Positions 8,342-16,232 of a DNA stretch of 64,000 nt are shown here, one piece after another. Both the position numbers and the translations under genes were made by a program. Numbering within the stretch: position 1 is the stretch's first letter; every line of letters begins with the position of its first letter. This DNA is from Cronobacter sakazakii (GTDB lineage: Bacteria; Pseudomonadota; Gammaproteobacteria; Enterobacterales; Enterobacteriaceae), in assembly GCF_000982825.1 (NCBI RefSeq), contig NZ_CP011047.1, positions 2,976,001 through 3,040,000 on the forward strand, in the 5' to 3' direction. The notes below the pieces were generated by a model. That model saw nothing but the letters and a program-made list of their open reading frames with translations. It did not search any database and was not told the DNA's origin.

Positions 8342-9076
8342 ATGACATCAATTGCCTCATCCTCTCATTCTGTAACCTATTCTCCTGTCGTTGTTGCGCT
8401 TGATTACGACAATCGCGACAGCGCGCTGGCCTTTGTGGACGGTATCGATCCGCGCGACTGCCGCCTGAAAGTCGGCAAAGAGATGTTCACGCTGTTTGGA
8501 CCGCAACTGGTGCGTGATTTGATTTCGCGCGGTTTTGACGTCTTTCTGGACCTTAAATTTCACGATATTCCGAACACCACCGCGCGTGCCGTTGCTGCCG
8601 CGGCGGAGCTTGGCGTCTGGATGGTGAACGTTCACGCGGGTGGCGGCGCGCGCATGATGACGGCGGCGAAAGAGGCGCTCGCGTCTTTTGGCAAGGACGC
8701 GCCGTTACTGATTGCGGTGACGGTTCTGACCAGTATGGAAGCCGAGGATCTGCAAGGGCTTGGTATTACTCTCAGCCCGGCAGAGCAGGCGGAACGTCTT
8801 GCGCGTCTGACTCAGCAGTGTGGTCTGGATGGCGTGGTCTGCTCTGCGCAGGAGGCGGTGCGTTTTAAAGCGGCGTTCGGGCACGAATTTAAACTGGTCA
8901 CGCCCGGCATTCGTCCGGCGGGGAGCGACGCGGGCGATCAGCGCCGTATTATGACGCCTGCTGAAGCGCAACAGGCAGGCGTGGACTATATGGTCATCGG
9001 GCGGCCCATCACCCGCGCGGCTAACCCGGCGCAGGCGCTGCGCGATATTCTGGCGTCTCTGAAGCAGGAGGGATAA
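8342..9076 (+). CDS. pyrF: Orotidine 5'-phosphate decarboxylase
   Basis: This 244-residue TIM-barrel enzyme makes UMP from OMP, the last step of de novo pyrimidine synthesis. The active-site motif is FLDLKFHDIPNTT. The phosphate-binding ends VTPGIRP and DYMVIGRPIT are intact. The open frame extends 47 codons further upstream, but ATG 8342 (MTSIASSSHS) gives the known N-terminus and length. It overlaps yciH by one base (TAATG), so the two are translationally coupled. Confidence 0.96.
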   Translation: MTSIASSSHSVTYSPVVVALDYDNRDSALAFVDGIDPRDCRLKVGKEMFTLFGPQLVRDLISRGFDVFLDLKFHDIPNTTARAVAAAAELGVWMVNVHAGGGARMMTAAKEALASFGKDAPLLIAVTVLTSMEAEDLQGLGITLSPAEQAERLARLTQQCGLDGVVCSAQEAVRFKAAFGHEFKLVTPGIRPAGSDAGDQRRIMTPAEAQQAGVDYMVIGRPITRAANPAQALRDILASLKQEG

Positions 9077-9402
9077 TGAGCGATAATAACAGCCGCCTGG
9101 TCTATTCCACGGAAACCGGGCGCATTGACGAACCCAAAGCGGCGCCCGCGCGCCCGAAAGGTGACGGCGTGGTGCGTATTCAGCGTCAGACCAGCGGTCG
9201 CAAAGGAAAAGGCGTATGCCTTATCACGGGTATTGATGCTGACGATGCGACCTTAAATAGTCTCGCGGCCGAACTGAAGAAAAAATGCGGCTGTGGCGGA
9301 GCGGTGAAAGAGGGCGTCATTGAAATTCAGGGCGACAAGCGGGAATTAATTAAAAGCCTGCTTGAGGCAAAAGGAATGAAAGTCAAACTGGCGGGCGGTT
9401 AA
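9076..9402 (+). CDS. yciH: YciH, SUI1/eIF1-family protein
   Basis: This 108-residue protein has the SUI1 fold in its C-terminal two thirds (RQTSGRKGKGVCLITGID, then LKKKCGCGGAVKEGVIEIQGD). The family relates to eukaryotic initiation factor eIF1. E. coli YciH acts as a nonessential translation-fidelity or inhibition factor. It starts inside the pyrF stop and is followed 6 nt later by a terminator, closing the pyrF-yciH unit. Confidence 0.93.
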   Translation: MSDNNSRLVYSTETGRIDEPKAAPARPKGDGVVRIQRQTSGRKGKGVCLITGIDADDATLNSLAAELKKKCGCGGAVKEGVIEIQGDKRELIKSLLEAKGMKVKLAGG

Positions 9403-9407
9403 TTGTT

Positions 9408-9437
9408 AGCCACGGCGAAAGCGCCGTGGCTATTTTG
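9408..9437 (+). terminator. Rho-independent terminator of pyrF-yciH
   Basis: A 10-bp stem AGCCACGGCG / CGCCGTGGCT with loop AAAG is followed by ATTTTG. It starts 6 nt after the yciH stop. Confidence 0.88.
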
Positions 9438-9523
9438 TTATGTTTACTGCGGTATAGCCAGACCTGTAATTATTCGGTGATGCGAGTAATACGTCAAAGC
9501 GTTATGCTTTTGCGGGCCGCAGA

Positions 9524-9739
9524 TTAATGAACCTGATGACCGATAATACCGCCTACCGCTGCGCCGCCGAGGGTGCCGAGCGCGCTGCCGTTGGTCAGCA
9601 CGGAGCCGCCGATTGCACCTGCACCCGCGCCGATAGCGGTGTTGCGGTCACGTTTAGACCAGTTTGAGCATCCGCTCAGAGAGGCTACCAGAGTTACGGC
9701 CAGCACTGCCGCGGCTACTTTTTTGTAATTTAATGACAT
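9524..9739 (-). CDS. osmB: OsmB, osmotically induced lipoprotein
   Basis: This 71-residue lipoprotein has a signal peptide ending in the lipobox LSGC (Cys24, next residue Ser, so outer membrane expected). A glycine-zipper region follows (GAGAGAIGG... LGGAAVGGIIGHQ). E. coli OsmB is induced by osmotic and envelope stress through RpoS and Rcs. The gene has the same neighbours as in E. coli (yciH on one side, yciT on the other). Confidence 0.94.
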   Translation of the reverse strand: MSLNYKKVAAAVLAVTLVASLSGCSNWSKRDRNTAIGAGAGAIGGSVLTNGSALGTLGGAAVGGIIGHQVH

Positions 9740-9966
9740 AATACTTTCTCCTGAATAATTGATTCACGGAAAGGCTGCTCACTTTAAGTATAGTGGCTAA
9801 ATCACAGCTTAAAGCGCCAGTCCGTGAAACGGTGCAGCGATACGGAATAAAGAATCACGCAGGTGACAATCAACACTCAGTAATATCGCTGAGATTAATT
9901 TTAATTTCTTAAGCGAATTCAGACAGGTAAAAAGTCTTAATTGATGCTGAGAATAGTCTCAAGCGA

Positions 9967-9988
9967 GGCGCGCCAGACACGGCGCGCC
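9967..9988. repeat. Doubled GGCGCGCC palindrome downstream of yciT
   Basis: GGCGCGCC at 9967-9974 and again at 9981-9988, 6 nt apart; each is itself a palindrome and each is followed by AGA. Read leftward it can form a strong 8-bp hairpin 8 nt past the yciT stop, but no T-run follows. Confidence 0.75.
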
Positions 9989-9996
9989 AGAAGAAT

Positions 9997-10752
9997 TCAG
10001 GCAGGAAAGGGCGAAATGATATCCAGCGTCAGCCCGGATGCGCTGAGCGCGTCGCGACTGGCCTCGTTCAGGCCATCATCGGTAATAACGCGATTGAAGC
10101 GAGAAACCGGGCCAAGCGTATAGGGATGCACCGCGCCGAATTTACTGCTGTCGGTGAGGATAATGGCCTCGCTGCCTTTCTCCAGCACCGCATTGACCAC
10201 GTCGGCGCGCATCATGTCGCGGCCCGTAAAGCCGGTTTCTGGCGACCAGCCGTCAATCCCGATAAACGCTTTGCTGAAGTGCACCTGTGAGATGTACTGG
10301 CGCGTCAACGGGCCCACCATGGTTTCGCTTTTTTTCTGGTAGATGCCGCCGAGCAGGATAATTTCGCATGAGGTTTCTTTCAGCAGGTGCGCGATAAAAC
10401 TGCTTACGGTGATTAGCGTAATCTTCTTTTGCTCAGCCAGCGCTCGCGCCAGCAGGGCGTTGGTACTGCCGTTTTCGATAAACACCGTTTCGCCATCATT
10501 CACCAGCGAGCACGCGAAATCCGCGAGCCTGCGCTTGAGCGCGAAATTGTTCATCATGCGGGTTTCCACATCGTCGCTGTCGAGCGGTACAGCAAACCCG
10601 TGAGTGCGGCGCAGATAGCTCTGCTTTTTAAGAAGGTTCAGATCCTGACGAATGGTAACTTCTGAAACACCGGTGATTTTTGCCAGTTCCGCCACGCTCA
10701 TGCGGCCTCGGTCTATCACCATCTGTAAAATGATTTGTTGTCGGGAGTTCAT
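9997..10752 (-). CDS. yciT: YciT, DeoR-family transcriptional regulator
   Basis: This 251-residue repressor-type protein has an N-terminal DeoR winged helix (MNSRQQIILQMV ... GVSEVTIRQDLNLLKK) and a C-terminal sugar-phosphate-sensing isomerase-like domain (ENGSTNALLA, GIDGWSPETGFTGRDMM, LTDSSKFG). ATG 10752 gives the N-terminus of the E. coli protein; the frame is open 15 codons further. In E. coli yciT stands alone after osmB. Here it is 45 nt behind ybiW on the same strand and probably co-transcribed with ybiY-ybiW. It is a good candidate regulator of that operon and of fsaA (inference). Confidence 0.92.
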   Translation of the reverse strand: MNSRQQIILQMVIDRGRMSVAELAKITGVSEVTIRQDLNLLKKQSYLRRTHGFAVPLDSDDVETRMMNNFALKRRLADFACSLVNDGETVFIENGSTNALLARALAEQKKITLITVSSFIAHLLKETSCEIILLGGIYQKKSETMVGPLTRQYISQVHFSKAFIGIDGWSPETGFTGRDMMRADVVNAVLEKGSEAIILTDSSKFGAVHPYTLGPVSRFNRVITDDGLNEASRDALSASGLTLDIISPFPA

Positions 10753-10797
10753 ATCTGCATCGTTATGCGCGGTGGCGTGACGCCACCGCGGATTCAT

Positions 10798-13230
10798 TTA
10801 AAGCGTATGTTCGGTACGGGCGATAATATCATCCTGCGCATCAGGGGATAAGGCCGTAAAGAACGCGGAGTAACCGGCCACGCGCACGACCAGATCGCGG
10901 TACTTGTCCGGATGTGCTTTGGCGTCCAGCAGGGTTTCACGCGAGACAATGTTGTACTGAACGTGCCATCCCTTATGCACTTCAAAGAATGTGCGCAGCA
11001 TCTGCATCAGTTTTTGGCGATCGCGTAAGTTATCCAGTGTGGACGGGTTAAGCTTCTGATTCAACAGCACGCCGCCAAGTATTTTCGCCACCGGCAATTT
11101 CCCGACCGAGTTAATCACCGCGGTTGGCCCCAGACGGTCCGTACCTGACGCCGGGCTTGCGCCTTCAGCGAGCGGCGTTCTGGCTTTGCGCCCGTCCGGC
11201 GTTGCCATCGTCGCCGCGCCAAAAGGCACGTTCGCGGAGATAGACGACGTACCCGCGTAGTAGGTGCCGCCGATGGGGCCGCGCCCGAAGCGGGTGTTGT
11301 GATAGTGCTTCAGCTCGTCGATGTATGTCTGGTAGGCGCGCGCCAGCAGCAGATCGACATCGTCGTCGTCATTGCCATATTTCGGCGCGCTGTTTATCAG
11401 GCGCTGGCGCAGTTGCTCGCCGGTCAGCCCTTCAAAATCGTTATTCAGCGCCTGCGCCAGCTGCGGCTGCGTCACCACGCCCTGTTCAAACACCAGTCTG
11501 CGCACGGCGGCCAGACTGTTGCCGAGGTTGGCGATCCCCACCTGTAGCCCCGATACCCAGTCATATTTCGCGCCGCCCTGCTTAATGCTCTTGCCGCGCT
11601 CAATGCAGTCATCGACCAGCGCCGAGCAGAGAATATCGTGCGCGTTCTCTTCAAGAACGGTGTCCACCACGCACTCTATTTCAATCGATTTGCGGGTGTA
11701 GTAGCGGATCTGGTTATCCCAGGCGTCCATCACTTCACTGAAATGGCTGAAATTACCGGCGGAAAGCGCTTTTTCCTGCGGCAGGAAAACTTTACCGGTC
11801 GTCGCGTCGCGACCGCCTTCCAGCGCCGCCAGCATCACGCGGGCGAAGTTAATAAAGCTCATGCCGGTGCAGCGATAACCCCATTTGCCGCCAACCGCCG
11901 TTTCAATGCAGCCGATGGCCGCGTAGTCATAGGCGTCTTCGCGGCTGACGCCAAGCTTAATAAATTCGTCGATAACGATTTCATCATTATTAAACGCGGG
12001 CATCCCGAAGCCGCAGCGGATCACCTGGACGCAGGCGTCGAGGAATTCGTTACTCATCCCGGCGTGGTAGCGCACGCTGAGGTTTGGCTGGGTGGAGCGC
12101 AGGCGACCGCACGATTCCAGCACAGCCCACGAGAGCGGGTTGACCGCATCCACCGGCTCGCCGTTAAGCAGGCGTTGCCCGCCAATCGTCACGTTCTGGT
12201 ACAGCGGGCTGCCCGCCGAGGCTTTCGAGTGTGAGCCGGAGCGGATTTTGTTGACCTCCAGCAGCTTCAGCCAGCAGCTCTGCAACAGCTCGATGGCACG
12301 CTCGCGCTCCAGGGTTTGTTCAAGTTCCACATCGCGGCGATACCAGGGATAGAGATATTGATCGAGACGGCCAAACGACACGGAATGGCCGTTGGACTCA
12401 ATCTGCAAGACAAGCTGCACGAAATAGCAGAGCTGTAACGCCTGCCAGAATGACGCAGGCGGCTGGTGCGCGATATGCTTGCAATTCGCCGCGATAGCGA
12501 GCAACTCATCACGACGCGCCGGACGGATCTCCTCTTGCGCCATTTGCGAGGCCAGCGCCGCGTAACGCAGGATATGCTCGCTGAGCGCGCTAAAAGTAAT
12601 GTCGATCGCTTTCAGGAACTGTTCTTTGTGCAGATCGCCCTGATCGGTCAGCAGCAGGCGCGCGCGGCGCTCCGCCACTTTGGCGCGCAGGCCGTCGAGA
12701 CCTTTTTCCAGCAGCAGCGGGAAATTCACCGCCAGATGCGCGTCGCCGGAGGTCATATTGCCTTCCGCTTTGATAATGCCCGATGCCAGCAGTTCTTTTT
12801 GCTCATCGGTAAACATGCCGTAGCAGCGATCCTGCACGGTCTGGCCGCGCCACCATGGGCAGATTTCATGCATTACGGCTTTATCCTGCGGGCTGACGGA
12901 GAACCCGGCGCCGGGGCGGTCGGCAAGATCGTCTATCTCTTTCTCTATCCAGCTGACGGTATATTCCGGGAAGAAGGGGGCGGCGCGTACCTGGCTTGCC
13001 TGATTGCCGACAATCAGCTCGTCATACTTGATCCAGAGGGTGCGGTTCGCCAGGTGGTACGCCAGCGCGAGCGCGCGGCGTACCGGCAGCGGTTTATCCT
13101 GATGCTGCTGGTACATGGCGGTGTAATGCTGCGCGCGCTCGGTACAAACCGGTGGACGCACGATTTGCACCAGCGCCGCTTTGTGGGCTTTGATGCGCTC
13201 GGGAAGAAAAGTGAGGTTGAGCTCAGTCAT
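10798..13230 (-). CDS. ybiW: YbiW, glycyl radical enzyme (PFL-like)
   Basis: This 810-residue protein has the same length as E. coli YbiW. It belongs to the pyruvate formate-lyase/diol dehydratase superfamily, with a glycyl-radical box near the C-terminus (VRVAGYSAFF, Gly786). A single active-site cysteine lies in YAAIGCIETAVGG (Cys441). The Cys-Cys pair of true pyruvate formate-lyase is absent, so it is more likely a dehydratase or lyase of unknown substrate. ATG 13230 is chosen by family length. The activase gene ybiY ends 5 nt upstream. Oxygen-sensitive radical chemistry implies anaerobic use. Confidence 0.92.
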   Translation of the reverse strand: MTELNLTFLPERIKAHKAALVQIVRPPVCTERAQHYTAMYQQHQDKPLPVRRALALAYHLANRTLWIKYDELIVGNQASQVRAAPFFPEYTVSWIEKEIDDLADRPGAGFSVSPQDKAVMHEICPWWRGQTVQDRCYGMFTDEQKELLASGIIKAEGNMTSGDAHLAVNFPLLLEKGLDGLRAKVAERRARLLLTDQGDLHKEQFLKAIDITFSALSEHILRYAALASQMAQEEIRPARRDELLAIAANCKHIAHQPPASFWQALQLCYFVQLVLQIESNGHSVSFGRLDQYLYPWYRRDVELEQTLERERAIELLQSCWLKLLEVNKIRSGSHSKASAGSPLYQNVTIGGQRLLNGEPVDAVNPLSWAVLESCGRLRSTQPNLSVRYHAGMSNEFLDACVQVIRCGFGMPAFNNDEIVIDEFIKLGVSREDAYDYAAIGCIETAVGGKWGYRCTGMSFINFARVMLAALEGGRDATTGKVFLPQEKALSAGNFSHFSEVMDAWDNQIRYYTRKSIEIECVVDTVLEENAHDILCSALVDDCIERGKSIKQGGAKYDWVSGLQVGIANLGNSLAAVRRLVFEQGVVTQPQLAQALNNDFEGLTGEQLRQRLINSAPKYGNDDDDVDLLLARAYQTYIDELKHYHNTRFGRGPIGGTYYAGTSSISANVPFGAATMATPDGRKARTPLAEGASPASGTDRLGPTAVINSVGKLPVAKILGGVLLNQKLNPSTLDNLRDRQKLMQMLRTFFEVHKGWHVQYNIVSRETLLDAKAHPDKYRDLVVRVAGYSAFFTALSPDAQDDIIARTEHTL

Positions 13231-13235
13231 GATGG

Positions 13236-14144
13236 TTATCCTCTTATCCATGCGGTGAGTCCTTTCTGGCGGGCGTAATCTTCGGCAAATGCCAGCAGCA
13301 CCGGTTCGTCGAGCGGCGTGGCGGGTGCCAGATAGGGCCAGTCCAGCAGGCGGTACTTGTTGATGCCAAGGGTGTGGTAGGGCAAAAAATGAATGTCGCG
13401 GGCGCCGGTTTCATCGGCCGCGAAATCCGTGATGGCGCGAATGGAAGCTTCATCGGCGTTAAAACCGGGGATCAGCGGCACGCGAATGGTCATTTTCACG
13501 CCCGCCGCGGCCAGCCGCCGGAAATTATCCAGCACCCGTTCGGCGCTGCCGTCTGTCCAGGCGTGAAAGCGCTTCGGATCGACATGCTTTAGGTCAGCCA
13601 AAAGAAGATCAAGAAACGGCAGCGACGGGGCGATATGTTTCCACGGCACATGCAGACAGGATTCCACCGCCGTATGGATACCCGCTTCACGACTGCGCTG
13701 TAACAGCGCTTTCGCCATCTCCGGCTGCATGAACGGCTCGCCGCCAGAGAGCGTGATGCCGCCGCCGCTGCGGGCGTAGAAAGGACGATCGCGCAGCACG
13801 GTGTCCATGATTGCCTCAACGCTTCGGGATTCGCCACAGACGCTCAGCGCCTGCGTGGGGCAGCAGTCGGTCAGCGCATCGAGCGCGGTGTCATCAAGGG
13901 CTTCCCGGTTGATGACCAGCGCGTCACCCCGGCGGCTAATCGCCTGCGGGCATGCCGCTTTACAAAGCTCGCAGCCTTGCAGGCACAGCCGTGCATCAAA
14001 CAGCACATCACGCTGGCGGCGACGGCTTTCGGGGTTCTGGCACCAGCGGCAGCCGAGCGAACAGCCCTTGAGGAAAACTACTGTCCGTATACCTGGCCCG
14101 TCATGAGTGGAATAGCGTTGCAGATTAAAAATCATCGTCGTCAT
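13236..14144 (-). CDS. ybiY: YbiY, radical-SAM activating enzyme for YbiW
   Basis: This 302-residue radical-SAM protein has the CX3CX2C cluster motif in FLKGCSLGCRWCQNPES. A ferredoxin-like insert with more cysteines follows (LCLQGCELCKAACPQ). GGGITLSGGEPFMQP is the usual glycyl-radical-activase signature. It would abstract hydrogen from Gly786 of YbiW. The stop lies 5 nt before the YbiW start, so the two are made together. The start lies 127 bp from divergent fsaA, across two putative operators. Confidence 0.92.
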   Translation of the reverse strand: MTTMIFNLQRYSTHDGPGIRTVVFLKGCSLGCRWCQNPESRRRQRDVLFDARLCLQGCELCKAACPQAISRRGDALVINREALDDTALDALTDCCPTQALSVCGESRSVEAIMDTVLRDRPFYARSGGGITLSGGEPFMQPEMAKALLQRSREAGIHTAVESCLHVPWKHIAPSLPFLDLLLADLKHVDPKRFHAWTDGSAERVLDNFRRLAAAGVKMTIRVPLIPGFNADEASIRAITDFAADETGARDIHFLPYHTLGINKYRLLDWPYLAPATPLDEPVLLAFAEDYARQKGLTAWIRG

Positions 14145-14154
14145 GCCTGTTAAG

Positions 14155-14166
14155 TTTCATTAGAAA
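14155..14166. promoter_or_regulatory. Putative operator TTTC-N4-GAAA, site 1 (ybiY-fsaA)
   Basis: TTTC ATTA GAAA, a dyad lying 11 bp upstream of the ybiY start, so it would block ybiY expression if occupied. The same dyad with the same 4-nt spacer recurs 22 bp away. That YciT binds it is inference. Confidence 0.5.
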
Positions 14167-14176
14167 ATAATGTTAC

Positions 14177-14188
14177 TTTCGAATGAAA
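14177..14188. promoter_or_regulatory. Putative operator TTTC-N4-GAAA, site 2 (ybiY-fsaA)
   Basis: TTTC GAAT GAAA, inside the longer dyad ACTTTC-N4-GAAAGT (14175-14190). Its centre is 22 bp, about two helical turns, from that of site 1. That makes cooperative binding by a DeoR-type dimer or tetramer plausible. Confidence 0.5.
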
Positions 14189-14271
14189 GTTTTATTGACG
14201 ACGATCAGCTTTATCTGCACCGGCTGATTTAAGATGGCGGCAATGTTAACTTGCTCAAAACAGGAGCCGTT

Positions 14272-14934
14272 ATGGAACTCTATCTCGACACGGCGGATGT
14301 CGCGGCCGTCAAACGTCTGGCGAATATTCTGCCGCTACAGGGCGTCACCACGAACCCTTCCATTGTGGCGCGCGCGGGTGTCAAACTCTGGGATCTGCTC
14401 CCCGCATTGCAGGAGGCGCTGAACGGCGAGGGCAAACTTTTTGCGCAGGTCGTGGCGTCAGACACGGCGCAAATGGTTCGAGAGGCGGAACAGCTGGCGC
14501 AGCGCGTACCGGGTCTGGTAGTGAAAATTCCGGTCACGCAGGCGGGGCTTGCGGCAATGAAAATTCTTAAACCGTCCGGCATTCCACTGCTCGGCACCGC
14601 GGTTTATGGCGCGCTGCAAGGCTTAATGGCGGCGCTGGCGGGTGCGGAATATGTCGCGCCTTATGTCAATCGTCTGGATGCGCAGGGCGGTGACGGCGTG
14701 GCGACGGTCAGTGAATTGCAGGAGCTGCTAACGCTGCATGCGCCGCAATCAAAAGTGCTGGCGGCGAGTTTCCGCACGCCGCAGCAGGCGCTTGGCTGTC
14801 TGCTCGCCGGGTGTCAGTCCATTACGCTGCCGCTGGATGTCGCGGAGCAGTTACTGAATACGCCTGCCGTCGCGGCGGCGGTTGACGGCTTCGGGCGTGA
14901 ATGGCAGCAGGCGTTCGGCACGCTCAGTTTGTAA
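14272..14934 (+). CDS. fsaA: Fructose-6-phosphate aldolase FsaA
   Basis: This 220-residue class I aldolase of the transaldolase family cleaves fructose 6-phosphate to dihydroxyacetone and glyceraldehyde 3-phosphate and accepts many donors. The Schiff-base lysine is Lys85 in LVVKIPVTQ. LPLQGVTTNPSIVARAG marks the FSA subgroup. ATG 14272 has AGGAG 8 bases upstream; an upstream in-frame ATG lacks a site. It is divergent from ybiY-ybiW-yciT. The same three genes cluster in E. coli but at another locus, which suggests a shared pathway. Confidence 0.94.
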   Translation: MELYLDTADVAAVKRLANILPLQGVTTNPSIVARAGVKLWDLLPALQEALNGEGKLFAQVVASDTAQMVREAEQLAQRVPGLVVKIPVTQAGLAAMKILKPSGIPLLGTAVYGALQGLMAALAGAEYVAPYVNRLDAQGGDGVATVSELQELLTLHAPQSKVLAASFRTPQQALGCLLAGCQSITLPLDVAEQLLNTPAVAAAVDGFGREWQQAFGTLSL

Positions 14935-14947
14935 GCTCGTTAAGGCG

Positions 14948-15130
14948 TCAGATTTCCCAGGGCGCCTTCTGTTTTTTCTCCCCCGGTTCATCATTCTGCT
15001 GGCTCTGCGCCAGCAGTTCCGCCTTCAGGATTTCCAGGTTATGAATGGCGGAGTGGTAATCGCCCGCCACCAGAATATCCAGAACGGTATCGATACGGTC
15101 AGCCAGCTGCTGCGGATTTACTGTCGGCAT
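14948..15130 (-). CDS. yciZ: YciZ, UPF0509 family small protein
   Basis: This 60-residue protein contains the conserved UPF0509 stretch RIDTVLDILVAGDYHSAIHN followed by LEILKAELLA and the end APWEI. It is small, acidic and helical with no known function. In E. coli it lies between yciT and the pdeR (gmr) gene. Here it keeps that place, with fsaA and rpfF inserted on either side. Confidence 0.9.
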   Translation of the reverse strand: MPTVNPQQLADRIDTVLDILVAGDYHSAIHNLEILKAELLAQSQQNDEPGEKKQKAPWEI

Positions 15131-15341
15131 AATGCTTCCTTTTTACGGTCAGAACCGTTTCATGATGCAGAAAAGCGGCGTCAAAGAGAAGCCGTTCGCC
15201 CTCTTAATACACTACCGGAATCAATCATTTCGCTTTAACAGATAAATAATGGTTATAAAACAAGCCGGCTCCCCGTGCAAAGCGACGCTGTGAATTAGTC
15301 TGATCCTGCGCATAACGCGTTAACTTACATGAGGAAAGACT

Positions 15342-16211
15342 ATGTCAGTATTCAACCAATCGACCTGCAAACTCTTTACCGATACAGCGCGTTTTACTCA
15401 ACTTTCCGGCTTTTACGAGGAAGAACGCCGCATTATCTGGATGATGTTGCGGGCCCAGCCGCGTCCCTGTTTTAACCACGCGCTTATCGAAGAGATAATG
15501 AATCTCAGCTATCTGGTGCAGGAGGCCAGACTGGAGGTGGATTTCTGGGTCACCGGCTCGCTGGTGCCCGGCATGTATAACACCGGCGGCGATTTGCAGT
15601 TTTTTGTGGACTGCATCCGCAACGGCAGGCGAGAAGCGCTGCGTGCCTATGCGCGCGCCTGCGTGGACTGCGTACACGCCGCCTCGCGCGGTTTTGACTG
15701 CGGTGCCATCAGCCTTGCGATGGTGGAAGGCAGCGCGCTCGGCGGCGGTTTCGAGGCGGCGCTGGCGCACCATTTCGTGCTGGCCCAGCGCGATGTCCGC
15801 ATGGGGTTCCCGGAGATTGCCTTTAATCTCTTCCCCGGGATGGGGGGCTATTCCCTGGTGACACGCCGCGCCGGGATGCGGCTTGCCGAAGAACTTATCT
15901 GGCAGGGCGAATCACATACCGCCGAGTGGTATCAGCCGCAGGGGCTGGTGGATCTGCTCTTTGAACCAGGGCAGGGATTTGTGGCGACACGTACCTTCAT
16001 CGATACGCTTAAACCGCGCCTGAATGGGGTGAGGGCGATGCTTCGCGCGCGGCAGCGCGTGCTGCGCCTCTCGCGCAATGAACTGATGGAAATTACCGAA
16101 GACTGGGTGGATGCGGCGTTCAGTCTTGAGCCTAAAGACGTCAGCTACATGGAGCGCCTGATCCAGCTACAAAACCGTCACACCGCCGCAGCCCTGCGTA
16201 AGGCAGGCTAA
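15342..16211 (+). CDS. rpfF: RpfF-type DSF synthase (enoyl-CoA hydratase/thioesterase fold)
   Basis: This 289-residue crotonase-fold protein matches RpfF, which makes cis-2-unsaturated fatty-acid signals (DSF/BDSF) from acyl-ACP. Two glutamates 20 residues apart, Glu138 (GGGFEAALA) and Glu158 (MGFPEIAFN), fit the catalytic pair Glu141/Glu161 of Xanthomonas RpfF. The oxyanion loop SALGGGFEAA and the FPGMGGYSL stretch are also typical. E. coli lacks this gene. It is convergent with rpfR, 21 nt apart, as in Burkholderia and Cronobacter. GAGGAAAG precedes ATG 15342. Confidence 0.92.
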   Translation: MSVFNQSTCKLFTDTARFTQLSGFYEEERRIIWMMLRAQPRPCFNHALIEEIMNLSYLVQEARLEVDFWVTGSLVPGMYNTGGDLQFFVDCIRNGRREALRAYARACVDCVHAASRGFDCGAISLAMVEGSALGGGFEAALAHHFVLAQRDVRMGFPEIAFNLFPGMGGYSLVTRRAGMRLAEELIWQGESHTAEWYQPQGLVDLLFEPGQGFVATRTFIDTLKPRLNGVRAMLRARQRVLRLSRNELMEITEDWVDAAFSLEPKDVSYMERLIQLQNRHTAAALRKAG

Positions 16212-16232
16212 CGGCCATTCCTCAGACGCCGG

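Noticed and set aside
12466..13278. Open frames antisense to ybiW and ybiY
   Set aside because: They overlap well-supported glycyl-radical genes and show shadow composition.
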